Part shown: positions 1 through 5,105 of the stretch, piece by piece
Layout of the letters: the number at the start of each line of letters is the position of its first letter
How positions within the stretch are numbered: the stretch's first letter is position 1
From: Candidatus Methanophagales archaeon
GTDB lineage: Archaea; Halobacteriota; Syntropharchaeia; Alkanophagales; Methanospirareceae
NCBI GenBank assembly: GCA_030668065.1
Contig: DAOUUS010000130.1
Coordinates: 1-5,105 of the forward strand
DNA: 5,105 nucleotides
Direction of reading: 5' to 3'
Position numbers and translations under genes: made by a program
The notes under the pieces: generated by a model
Seen by the model: only the letters and a program-made list of their open reading frames with translations
Told to the model about the DNA's origin: nothing
The model's database searches: none

Positions 1-58
1 ATCTGGATCGTTTTGAGACGACACGCTAAAAGAATGTCCCCGCTGAATTTAATACAAA

Positions 59-2860
59 TCATCCCAGCATCCCACTCAAAAATTCGCCTGTGTAACTCTT
101 CTCGTTTGCTGCAACTTCCTCGGGCGTTCCGCATGCAACTACCTGACCGCCATCGTCCCCGCCTTCCGGCCCCAGGTCAATAATATAATCGGCTGATTTG
201 ATAACGTCCAGATTATGCTCGATCACGACCACCGTGTTGCCCTTATCCACCAGATCGTTGAGCACCTTTATCAGCTTCTTAACGTCATGGAAATGCAGTC
301 CTGTTGTCGGCTCGTCCAGCAGATACAACGTCTTGCCCGTGGCTTTCTTCGCGAGTTCCTTAGTTAGCTTAATCCGTTGTGCTTCACCACCGGAAAGTGT
401 GGTAGACCGCTGCCCGAGCTTGATATAGCCCAGCCCGACTCGTCTCAAAGTCTCAAGCTTCTGTTTAATAGACGGAATATTCTCAAATAGCTGCAACGCT
501 TCTTCCACGCTCATATCCAGCACTTCCGCAATTGATTTGCCTTTATACTTAATCTCCAGCGTTTCGTTGTTGTAGCGTTTACCTCGGCACTCCTCGCATT
601 CCACATACACATCCGGCAGGAAGTTCATCTCGATCTTGATGACGCCATCACCGTTACAAGCTTCGCACCGCCCGCCTCGTACATTAAACGAGAATCTACC
701 TGGCTTGAATCCTCGCAGCTTCGACTCTTTCGTCTCGGAAAAGACTTTCCGTATCTCGTCAAATACTTTTGTGTAGGTTGCGGGATTGCTTCGCGGTGTT
801 TTGCCTATCGGACTCTGGTTGATCACAATCACCTTGTCAATTTCCTGGCCTGTTAAAATTTCGTCGTGCGAACCTGCTCTCTCACGCGAATTATGCAATT
901 TCTGCATCAGCCCACGATATAAAATTTCGTATATCAGGGTGGACTTGCCGCTCCCGGATACACCTGTTACCAGTGTAAGCACTCCTGTGGGTATAGCCAC
1001 ATCTATATTCTTGAGATTATTCTCCCTGCACCCTTTTAGCTGGATACACTTACTGGATTCTCTTCTTACTGCTGGTGTCTCAATCGTCAATTGCCGTGAC
1101 AGGTATTGCCCGGTTAAGGATTCCGGATTCGCTTCTATCTCTTCGGGTGTGCCCTTCGCAACTATCCGGCCACCCTGTAACCCTGCGCCGGGACCCATAT
1201 CCACAACATAATCCGCTCGCCGTATCGTCTCTTCGTCATGCTCCACCACGATCAGCGTATTGCCGATGTCACGCAGCCTGTGCAGCGTATCAATCAACTT
1301 CTGGTTGTCTCTCTGATGCAACCCGATAGACGGCTCATCCAGAATATACAGTACGCCCATCAGGTTGGAGCCTATCTGAGTCGCAAGCCGTATCCGCTGC
1401 GCTTCACCACCCGAAAGCGAACTCGAACTCCTCGAAAGCGTAAGATAACTGAGTCCGACTTTAGCAAGGAAATCGAGCCTATCTCGTATCTCTTTCAGAA
1501 TCAAACCTGCTATTTCTAGCTGTTTCTCTGTAAGGTCTATGCTGTCGAAGAATTCTATGCACTTATCAATTGACATATCTGTAATATCAATTATCGTATT
1601 CTCTCCGACAGTAACAGCCAGGATTTTATCTTTTAGTCTTTTCCCGTTGCAACTCGGGCATGGTGAGATTCTCATGAACCGCTCCAGCTCGTACCGCCGG
1701 TACTCGGATTCGGTCTGTTGATACAATCGTTCGGACTGTGGCATGAGCCCTTCCCACTCACCAAGATGAGACCATTTCGCGTCTCCGTTCCTCATGGTCA
1801 TGCTGAACCTGACCTGCTCATCTGTGCCGTACATCAACGCATTGTACTGTTCTTCGGTCAGGTCTTTAATCGGCGTAAAAATGTTGAATCCGAAATGTTT
1901 TGCCACCGCAGCAACATACTGGCCTCGCCAGCCGTCTATTGCGTTTCTGTAGATCGCAAGTGCACCATCTGCGATGCACTTATCCTTGTCCGGGATTATC
2001 AGGTCCGGGTCGAACTCCATTTTTATGCCAAGTCCGTGACATACCGGGCATGCACCAAACGGGCTGTTGAAAGAGAACATTCGTGGCTGCAACTCTTCAA
2101 ACGCAATGCCGCAGATCGGGCATGCCAGATTGGCTGAATATACATGCTCAGCTTCGTCTTTGTCAAGTACAATCACCAGCCCTTCCGACCTCTGCAAGGC
2201 ATTCTCTACTGCTTCTACCAATCGTGACCGATCTTCGCTACGCAGCCGGTCAATGACTATCTCGATATCGTGTTTCTTGTAGCGTTCAAGCGTTATTTTA
2301 TCATCGGTTCTCTGAATTCCCTTGTTTATTCGTACTCGGGTGTATCCTTCCTTGTTCAGGTCAGCTACAAGTTTTTCGTACGTGCCTTTCTTCTGTCTGA
2401 TAATAGGCGCCAGTACGATTAATGAGCCTTCGGTCTCTTCTGCTATCCGCTGTGCAATCTTCTCAGGCGACTGTGCAACAATCGGTATCTGGTGTACCGG
2501 GCAGTGCGGTATGCCGATTCGTGCAAATAATAATCGTAGATAATCGTATATCTCTGTAACGGTTCCAACTGTGCTACGCGGATTCTTGCTTGTCGTCTTC
2601 TGCTCAATAGAAATCGCAGGTGAGATGCCTTCGATGCTATCAACAGCCGGCTTATTCATGACCCCTAAGAACTGTCTTGCATACGCTGATAGCGATTCCA
2701 CGTATCTACGCTGCCCCTCGGCATAGAGCGTATCAAACGCTAAAGTTGACTTTCCGCTGCCTGAAAGCCCGGTTATCACGATGAACCTGTCTCGAGGCAG
2801 TTCGAGGTCAATATTTTGCAGATTATGTTCTCGCGCGCCTTTTATTACAATTGTTTTCAT
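59..2860 (-). CDS. uvrA: UvrA, excinuclease ABC subunit A
   Basis: This 933-residue protein is a complete UvrA, the dimeric ATPase that finds bulky DNA lesions and loads UvrB in cytoplasmic nucleotide excision repair. It shows two ABC ATPase modules. The first has Walker A GLSGSGKS (31-38), signature LSGGE (482-486) and Walker B ending LDEP (507-510), followed by the switch His541. The second has GVSGSGKS (633-640), LSGGE (822-826), LDEP (848-851) and His882. Zinc-binding pairs are CPIC/CPVC (247-250, 271-274), CPSC (401-404) and CEAC/CEEC (732-735, 755-758); the last pair has 19 residues between its CxxC motifs, as in Escherichia coli UvrA. Length is close to the usual 940 or so. The ATG at 2860 begins the conserved MKTIVIKGAREHNLQNI block, so the start is secure although its only SD-like bases (AGGT) lie just 2 nt away. 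One small oddity is Asn681 in the second Q-loop region (NQSPIGKTPRS), where Asp is usual. Neither uvrB nor uvrC is adjacent in the window. Confidence 0.98.
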   Translation of the reverse strand: MKTIVIKGAREHNLQNIDLELPRDRFIVITGLSGSGKSTLAFDTLYAEGQRRYVESLSAYARQFLGVMNKPAVDSIEGISPAISIEQKTTSKNPRSTVGTVTEIYDYLRLLFARIGIPHCPVHQIPIVAQSPEKIAQRIAEETEGSLIVLAPIIRQKKGTYEKLVADLNKEGYTRVRINKGIQRTDDKITLERYKKHDIEIVIDRLRSEDRSRLVEAVENALQRSEGLVIVLDKDEAEHVYSANLACPICGIAFEELQPRMFSFNSPFGACPVCHGLGIKMEFDPDLIIPDKDKCIADGALAIYRNAIDGWRGQYVAAVAKHFGFNIFTPIKDLTEEQYNALMYGTDEQVRFSMTMRNGDAKWSHLGEWEGLMPQSERLYQQTESEYRRYELERFMRISPCPSCNGKRLKDKILAVTVGENTIIDITDMSIDKCIEFFDSIDLTEKQLEIAGLILKEIRDRLDFLAKVGLSYLTLSRSSSSLSGGEAQRIRLATQIGSNLMGVLYILDEPSIGLHQRDNQKLIDTLHRLRDIGNTLIVVEHDEETIRRADYVVDMGPGAGLQGGRIVAKGTPEEIEANPESLTGQYLSRQLTIETPAVRRESSKCIQLKGCRENNLKNIDVAIPTGVLTLVTGVSGSGKSTLIYEILYRGLMQKLHNSRERAGSHDEILTGQEIDKVIVINQSPIGKTPRSNPATYTKVFDEIRKVFSETKESKLRGFKPGRFSFNVRGGRCEACNGDGVIKIEMNFLPDVYVECEECRGKRYNNETLEIKYKGKSIAEVLDMSVEEALQLFENIPSIKQKLETLRRVGLGYIKLGQRSTTLSGGEAQRIKLTKELAKKATGKTLYLLDEPTTGLHFHDVKKLIKVLNDLVDKGNTVVVIEHNLDVIKSADYIIDLGPEGGDDGGQVVACGTPEEVAANEKSYTGEFLSGMLG

Positions 2861-3016
2861 AGACCTGAACCAATAGTATATTGAATTTCACCCTTTTCTG
2901 TTTTTCTCTTTTTTTTCTATTGACACACGCGAAAATGTTAAGATGCGGGACGCAAATCAACTTTCCGCAATTGGTTCTAAGCTATGAAGCTTCTGATCAG
3001 GGAAAACTGCCACGCA
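2861..3016. other. Intergenic region upstream of uvrA with purine-tract leader
   Basis: This spacer lies between the uvrA start and the end of the RidA remnant, both read on the minus strand. On the plus strand bases 2891-2918 are pyrimidine in 27 of 28 positions (only G2900), including a T8 run at 2909-2916. In a uvrA transcript this would be an A- and G-rich leader. An AATATA-like element is seen on the minus strand near 2875-2882, but it is too close to the uvrA ATG for the normal archaeal TATA-to-start distance plus a leader, so I cannot assign the promoter. A small hairpin TGCG-GGA-CGCA lies at 2944-2954. No open frame here looks like a gene. Confidence 0.5.
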
Positions 3017-3244
3017 CTACGTCTTAATCGCGATTAACGTGATTTCGATACCCACGTCCTTTGGTAGCCGCGACACCTCTACCGCACAGCGTGCCGGGGG
3101 GTGTTCCTTGAAGTATTCTGTGTATACCTTGTTTATTCGGTCGAAGTTGTCCATCTCTGCTATGAATACTGTGACACTGACGACACCCGTGTAGTTCATT
3201 CCCGCTTCCCTCTTTTTTTCATGATGTACCACCTGTGAAAGCAT
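3017..3244 (-). CDS. ridA: RidA/YjgF/YER057c/UK114 family protein, C-terminal half only
   Basis: The 75-residue frame matches the C-terminal half of RidA, the trimeric deaminase that hydrolyses reactive enamine/imine intermediates made by PLP enzymes. The diagnostic end is clear: NYTGVVSVTVFIAEMDNF (17-34), then VYTEYFKEHPPARCAVEVSR and LPKDVGIEI. Arg52 corresponds to the substrate-carboxylate-binding Arg105 of E. coli RidA, and Glu67 to Glu120. Full RidA proteins are about 125-130 residues. The N-terminal half, with the IGPYSQA and SGQxP blocks, is absent, and an in-frame stop lies about four codons before the ATG at 3244. No SD precedes that ATG. The internal ATG at 3199 (Met16) has a GAGGG site 8 nt upstream and would give a 60-residue product. 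Coordinates cover the whole open frame because weak resemblance to the preceding helix (QVV..KK..EAG) continues before Met16. It is probably a decayed gene, though a translated mini-protein is possible. Confidence 0.75.
   Translation of the reverse strand: MLSQVVHHEKKREAGMNYTGVVSVTVFIAEMDNFDRINKVYTEYFKEHPPARCAVEVSRLPKDVGIEITLIAIKT
3208..3212 (-). promoter_or_regulatory. Ribosome binding site (GAGGG) for internal RidA start
   Basis: The minus strand reads GAGGG followed by 8 nt and the ATG at 3197-3199. The motif and spacing are the same as those upstream of the exonuclease gene. It favours translation of the RidA remnant from Met16 over the upstream ATG at 3244, which has no such site. Confidence 0.45.
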
Positions 3245-3293
3245 AGTGCAAGTAGATTATCTTGCCGTAGCCTTCTTTTTCAGTTACTAACAT
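3219..3293 (-). CDS. Possible 24-residue micro-ORF downstream of the exonuclease gene
   Basis: A short frame begins at the ATG at 3291-3293, seven bases after the exonuclease stop codon, and reads MLVTEKEGYGKIIYLHYAF before ending with TGA at 3219-3221. AGGAG at 3296-3300 sits only 2 nt before the ATG, which is a strong motif at a poor distance. Its stop overlaps the start of an 8-codon frame (3196-3222, MKKRGKRE) as ATGA, whose own stop overlaps the ATG at 3199 of the RidA remnant, again as ATGA. I recognise no family. It may be a translational-coupling relic, or debris left by the deletion that removed the front of ridA. Confidence 0.2.
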   Translation of the reverse strand: MLVTEKEGYGKIIYLHYAFTGGTS

Positions 3294-3295
3294 AA

Positions 3296-3300
3296 CTCCT
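3296..3300 (-). promoter_or_regulatory. AGGAG Shine-Dalgarno-like site after the exonuclease stop
   Basis: On the minus strand the exonuclease stop TAA is followed directly by AGGAG, TT and ATG. The motif matches the archaeal/bacterial anti-SD well, but the 2-nt spacing is shorter than normal. It suggests that a gene start once followed here, or still does. Confidence 0.35.
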
Positions 3301-3915
3301 TTACGTATCCCAATGCACACTTACGGTTCGTATACCTTTTATTCTTCCATAATCTTTGTGTGTATATCTAAGCTTTCCCTTTGTTTTACCATAATCATAG
3401 ATCCCTTTTGTGAGTTCCAAATCTGTGCGGAGATACTCTTTTACCCTGTCATGCTCCCCGCCACGCCACATCGCCGGTATTTTTAACGTATCTTCAGACT
3501 TTGTGAAGCCTAAATTTAGCTGGCCAAGGTCTCCTAAACCCGTCCATATACCAGTTACCGTTTCTAATTCCTTCATGATGTCGAAGGTCTTATCTTGGAA
3601 TTTCTTTATCACGTCCACACCGGAATAATAAGGACTCAAGACTATGTAATCAAACCTCAACAGATTATGTCCAACAATCAAATCAACGGATTCTAATGCG
3701 TTGAATAGCTCCTCAATATTATCCTCTGTAAAGAATTTTACATGCCCTTCGTGATCCATTAACCCCGCAACAGCTAATTTCAGCTCTCTGGCCATGGTAT
3801 CGCGATTTCTTGCTTTTCCGTAGCCGCTCAGCGGTTTCTGCTGCGAGTTAATATCTTGAAACAACCACTGAGTTTCTAAATCAAAGAATCCCACATTCTG
3901 AGAATAATCCGGCAT
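3301..3915 (-). CDS. DEDDy 3'-5' exonuclease, RNase H-like fold
   Basis: This 204-residue protein has the acidic motifs of DnaQ-like DEDD exonucleases, which use two metal ions to remove nucleotides from 3' ends. Exo I is FFDLET with Asp12 and Glu14. Exo II is IVGHNLLRFDY with Asp89. Exo III is EYLRTDLELT with Tyr161 and Asp165, the Y-x3-D spacing of the DEDDy subclass. The sequence after exo II (GLGDLGQLNLG, then PAMWRGGEHDRV) resembles the YprB/RNase_H_2-type domains often found alone or fused to helicases. There is no helicase, polymerase or signal peptide here, so it is a free-standing cytoplasmic nuclease. The tail beyond residue 176 is rich in Lys and Arg and could bind nucleic acid. 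The ATG at 3915 has GAGGG 8 nt upstream. Whether DNA or RNA is the substrate cannot be told. It is divergent from the PAC2 gene and co-directional with the RidA remnant. Confidence 0.82.
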   Translation of the reverse strand: MPDYSQNVGFFDLETQWLFQDINSQQKPLSGYGKARNRDTMARELKLAVAGLMDHEGHVKFFTEDNIEELFNALESVDLIVGHNLLRFDYIVLSPYYSGVDVIKKFQDKTFDIMKELETVTGIWTGLGDLGQLNLGFTKSEDTLKIPAMWRGGEHDRVKEYLRTDLELTKGIYDYGKTKGKLRYTHKDYGRIKGIRTVSVHWDT

Positions 3916-3923
3916 ATTTATTT

Positions 3924-3928
3924 CCCTC
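3924..3928 (-). promoter_or_regulatory. Ribosome binding site (GAGGG) of the exonuclease gene
   Basis: The minus strand reads GAGGG, eight A/T bases, then the ATG at 3913-3915. The spacing is ideal and supports that start. Confidence 0.6.
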
Positions 3929-3974
3929 TGTTCTGTTTATACAAGCCTGTATATGCTTCTATAAAAGGTTGTTG

Positions 3975-3981
3975 ATATAAA
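3975..3981 (-). promoter_or_regulatory. Candidate TATA box for the exonuclease gene
   Basis: The minus strand reads TTTATAT here, close to the archaeal TATA consensus. A start of transcription about 25 bases downstream, near 3952, would give a leader of roughly 35-40 nt that includes the GAGGG site. Other TATA-like stretches occur at 3936-3941 and 3959-3967, so the choice is tentative. Confidence 0.3.
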
Positions 3982-4019
3982 TAATAGGCATATCTGCTGA
4001 TTTCAACCACAAGCAATAT

Positions 4020-4051
4020 ATGCTCTTACGTGTATGGGGCAGTCAGAGCAT
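4020..4051. repeat. Inverted repeat with 7-bp arms (possible hairpin)
   Basis: ATGCTCT at 4020-4026 and AGAGCAT at 4045-4051 are perfect reverse complements around an 18-base spacer. After one mismatch two more inner pairs can form (4028-4029 with 4042-4043). It lies at the left edge of the GC-richer patch and could be a structured RNA, a protein-binding site or a remnant of a mobile element. Nothing in the sequence decides between these. Confidence 0.4.
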
Positions 4052-4141
4052 TTACGCGCGAAGGGCACGACAACGCGGGCGTGAATTAAACTTTTCTTGC
4101 ACACATCCCAAAATTTGATTACAGCATCCCTAAAAATATTT

Positions 4142-4161
4142 ACAAAATCTGCAAATTTTGT
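4142..4161. promoter_or_regulatory. Perfect 7-bp dyad upstream of the PAC2 gene, candidate operator
   Basis: ACAAAAT at 4142-4148 and ATTTTGT at 4155-4161 form an exact inverted repeat with a 6-base centre. It lies directly downstream of an AAAAATATTT element (4132-4140 region) that could act as a TATA box. If so, the dyad falls between the TATA box and the predicted transcription start near 4163, a usual position for archaeal repressor sites. AT-rich dyads also arise by chance, so the role is inference. Confidence 0.3.
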
Positions 4162-4226
4162 TTAGTACATCAAAAGAGACTTTGTGCAGCATCTCGAATG
4201 TATGTGTAAGGATAGCGTAAAAAAAT

Positions 4227-4232
4227 AAAGGG
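4227..4232 (+). promoter_or_regulatory. Weak ribosome binding site (AAAGGG) of the PAC2 gene
   Basis: AAAGGG lies 3 nt before the ATG at 4236. The match to the anti-SD is partial and the spacing short, so initiation may depend little on it. The start is still supported because conserved PAC2 sequence begins about 20 residues in, and no upstream in-frame start with a better site was seen. Confidence 0.35.
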
Positions 4233-4235
4233 AAA

Positions 4236-4961
4236 ATGACAACAAAAATAGACGTTTACAAACTCAAAGATTTAAGCCTTCGAGGTGCGACAGTAATAGA
4301 TGGCTTCTCGAACACGAACATGATAAATTCAATTGTAGCAAATTACCTTATTAATAGCTTAAAACTCGATCAAGTTGGCATTCTGGACTCTGATAATTTC
4401 CCCGCCGTCTCTTTGATATATGGATCAAAGCCCAAATATCCCGCCAGCATATTTGCAGATGAAGAGAAGAATATAGCTGTGTTTTTGTCGGAATTCACGC
4501 CGGAACAGCATCTTGTACGCGCCATAGCTAATACAATGCTGACTTGGGCTATGGAAAACAATTGCAAGCGAATAATCACGGCAGAAGCACTCGTAGTCCA
4601 GAACGGACATACCCCTAAGGAGCAACAGATGTTTGGTGTGGGTAGCGTGGATCGTGCAAGACACGACCTGGAGAAACTTGATGTGACACCATTGAAGACC
4701 GGATATATTACCGGTGTTCCCGCAATACTGTTAAATAGTGGTATGAGATTAAATTTCAATGTAATTTGCCTATTAGCAGAAGTGTGGGCAAATCAAGGAG
4801 TGCCAGATGCTACGGCGGCTGCAAAATTGATAGAAGTGATGGCTAGGCTACTTCCGAATGTGGAAATTGATGTAGGGCCTTTGTACGAAGAGGCAGCACT
4901 GATTGAAGATTGGGTGCATGAGCAGCAGCAACCGCAGACCCCCTCACTGATGTTCGGGTGA
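4236..4961 (+). CDS. PAC2 family protein (archaeal proteasome assembly chaperone-like)
   Basis: This 241-residue protein belongs to the PAC2 superfamily, related to eukaryotic proteasome assembly chaperones PAC1/PAC2 and to archaeal PbaA/PbaB, which are soluble cytoplasmic proteins. Family landmarks are in order: VIDGFSNTNMINSIVANYL (20-38), the LDSDNFPAV block (50-58), the buried strand AVFLSEF (81-87), a helix AIANTMLTWAMENNCKRI, then TGYITGVPAILL (155-166), VICLLAE (176-182) and the helix PDATAAAKLIEVMARLL (190-206). The N-terminal block usually reads DGFPGTG; here Ser and Asn replace the Pro-Gly turn. The length suits the archaeal COG2047-type members. The C-terminal tail is Gln/Pro-rich (HEQQQPQTPSLMFG) and does not end in a standard hydrophobic-Tyr-X motif, so docking on a proteasome alpha-ring cannot be claimed. 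Codons are more A/T-ending than in uvrA. Family membership is firm; the exact partner is unknown, since many archaea carry several paralogues. Confidence 0.92.
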   Translation: MTTKIDVYKLKDLSLRGATVIDGFSNTNMINSIVANYLINSLKLDQVGILDSDNFPAVSLIYGSKPKYPASIFADEEKNIAVFLSEFTPEQHLVRAIANTMLTWAMENNCKRIITAEALVVQNGHTPKEQQMFGVGSVDRARHDLEKLDVTPLKTGYITGVPAILLNSGMRLNFNVICLLAEVWANQGVPDATAAAKLIEVMARLLPNVEIDVGPLYEEAALIEDWVHEQQQPQTPSLMFG

Positions 4962-4970
4962 ATACACAGT

Positions 4971-4992
4971 ACTTACAGAAGCAAACTTACAG
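4971..4992. repeat. Short direct repeat ACTTACAG
   Basis: ACTTACAG occurs at 4971-4978 and again at 4985-4992, just after the PAC2 stop codon. The two copies are 14 bases apart start to start. It is too short to assign a role. Confidence 0.35.
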
Positions 4993-5010
4993 GAGAAAAT
5001 AGAAAAAAAA
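4991..5010 (-). terminator. U-tract terminator candidate for a minus-strand gene
   Basis: Plus-strand A8 at 5003-5010, with a further AAAA at 4996-4999, reads as T8 and TTTT on the minus strand. Runs of T just past a stop codon are the main signal of archaeal intrinsic termination. It lies 8 bases after the TAG (5018-5020) of the partial minus-strand frame, which supports a convergent gene ending there. Confidence 0.35.
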
Positions 5011-5017
5011 CGGAATA

Positions 5018-5104
5018 CTAAATAAATGTTGGCGCTGAAAGAGGCTGTCCCACAATTGCCTTTGCTACGTGAAATGTAGCTACTTTACCGCCCTCTCTCT
5101 TTTT
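5018..5104 (-). CDS. Possible C-terminal end of a gene entering from the right
   Basis: A minus-strand frame is open from the window edge to a TAG at 5018-5020. It covers 28 codons and includes KVATFHVAKAIVGQPLSAP. The T8 tract after its stop and its convergent placement relative to the PAC2 gene fit a real 3' end. The piece is too short to recognise, and its sequence overlaps the candidate insertion-sequence end at 5041. It could be the tail of a transposase, another gene, or chance. Confidence 0.25.
   Translation of the reverse strand, partial: KKREGGKVATFHVAKAIVGQPLSAPTFI
5041..5060. mobile_element. Possible insertion-sequence terminal repeat
   Basis: GAGGCTGTCCCACAATTG resembles the GGnTGTCCCA-type ends seen in several DDE-transposase insertion-sequence families. 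The other end, any target duplication and the transposase lie outside the window, so this rests on resemblance alone. Confidence 0.2.
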
Positions 5105-5105
5105 C
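5064..5105 (+). terminator. Hairpin plus pyrimidine tract, weak terminator candidate
   Basis: GCTAC (5064-5068) and GTAGC (5076-5080) can pair, with extra G-T and T-A pairs inside. An unbroken pyrimidine run follows at 5091-5105, ending in CTTTTTC. It could end the PAC2 transcript 100 or more bases beyond its stop, but the T run is short and the gap to the stem is long. Confidence 0.2.

Larger units (their letters stand above)
3916..4235. other. Divergent intergenic region (320 bases), no recognised gene
   Basis: This spacer separates the exonuclease (minus) from the PAC2 gene (plus) and should hold both promoters. It is AT-rich except for a patch around 4036-4086 that is visibly richer in G and C. 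It contains a hairpin (4020-4051) and a dyad (4142-4161), both listed separately. A 32-codon plus-strand frame starts at the ATG at 4020-4022 (MLLRVWGSQSIYARRARQR, then GRELNFSCTHPKI), but it has no SD and no recognisable family. No tRNA-like cloverleaf was found by eye. Confidence 0.5.

Noticed and set aside
3..29. Plus-strand frame ending LDRFETTR then TAA at 27-29, a possible C-terminus of a gene converging on uvrA
   Set aside because: Only eight codons are visible and nothing can be recognised, so it cannot be supported as a gene end.
786..1211. 141-codon plus-strand open frame, and similar plus-strand frames across 198-2543
   Set aside because: They lie opposite the fully conserved uvrA. 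Their translations show no domain and are rich in Ser, Arg, Pro and Cys, as expected for antisense shadows.
3282..3297. AGTTA/TAACT inverted repeat around the micro-ORF start
   Set aside because: Five-base AT-rich arms are expected by chance in this region and there is no T-run to suggest a terminator.
3410..3628. 72-codon plus-strand open frame opposite the exonuclease
   Set aside because: The minus strand carries all DEDDy motifs in frame; this frame is a shadow with no SD or domain.
4034..4084. 16-codon frame MGQSEHLRAKGTTTRA, vaguely like a transposase zinc-finger start
   Set aside because: Resemblance rests on a few residues, the cysteine pair is incomplete, there is no SD and a stop follows at once.
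4370..4759. 129-codon minus-strand open frame within the PAC2 gene (and a 79-codon one at 4425-4664)
   Set aside because: Antisense to a well-conserved PAC2 protein. The translations have low-complexity Ser/Cys-rich composition and no recognisable motif.
5026..5079. 17-codon plus-strand frame MLALKEAVPQLPLLREM after the PAC2 gene
   Set aside because: Very short, without a suitably spaced SD, and overlapping the candidate element end and hairpin.

Overview
The window is most likely from an archaeon, probably a euryarchaeon of the methanogen or ANME type. The main evidence is a PAC2-family proteasome-assembly-chaperone-like gene of the archaeal kind, short AT-rich intergenic regions with TATA-like elements, Shine-Dalgarno sites of GAGGG type, and T-run (U-tract) 3' ends. 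A bacterial-type uvrA fits, because many mesophilic archaea carry UvrABC acquired from bacteria. No rRNA, tRNA or CRISPR array is visible, so the lineage stays an inference.

Layout. Bases 1-58 hold no supportable gene. Bases 59-2860 (minus) encode a complete UvrA, the damage-recognition ATPase of nucleotide excision repair. uvrB and uvrC are not in the window. Bases 2861-3016 are an intergenic leader with a striking strand-biased purine tract. Bases 3017-3244 (minus) hold only the C-terminal half of a RidA/YjgF-type enamine/imine deaminase; its N-terminal half is not next to it. Bases 3196-3300 contain two micro-ORFs joined by ATGA overlaps, lying between the RidA remnant and the next gene. 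Bases 3301-3915 (minus) encode a small stand-alone DEDDy-type 3'-5' exonuclease with an RNase H-like fold. Bases 3916-4235 are a divergent intergenic region with a 7-bp-arm hairpin, a GC-richer patch and a second perfect dyad just upstream of the next gene. Bases 4236-4961 (plus) encode the PAC2-family protein. Bases 4962-5105 contain a T8 tract (read on the minus strand), a possible C-terminal end of a minus-strand gene that enters from beyond the window, and a sequence resembling an insertion-sequence end.

How the genes relate. uvrA and the exonuclease both act on nucleic acids, but they are separated by a decayed RidA segment and are not convincingly one operon. The exonuclease, micro-ORFs and RidA remnant are co-directional and tightly spaced, so they are probably co-transcribed. 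The PAC2 gene is divergent from them. I see no clear new multi-gene system here. The most interesting points are the half-length RidA with its own ribosome binding site, the structured divergent spacer, and the possible mobile-element edge at the right end.
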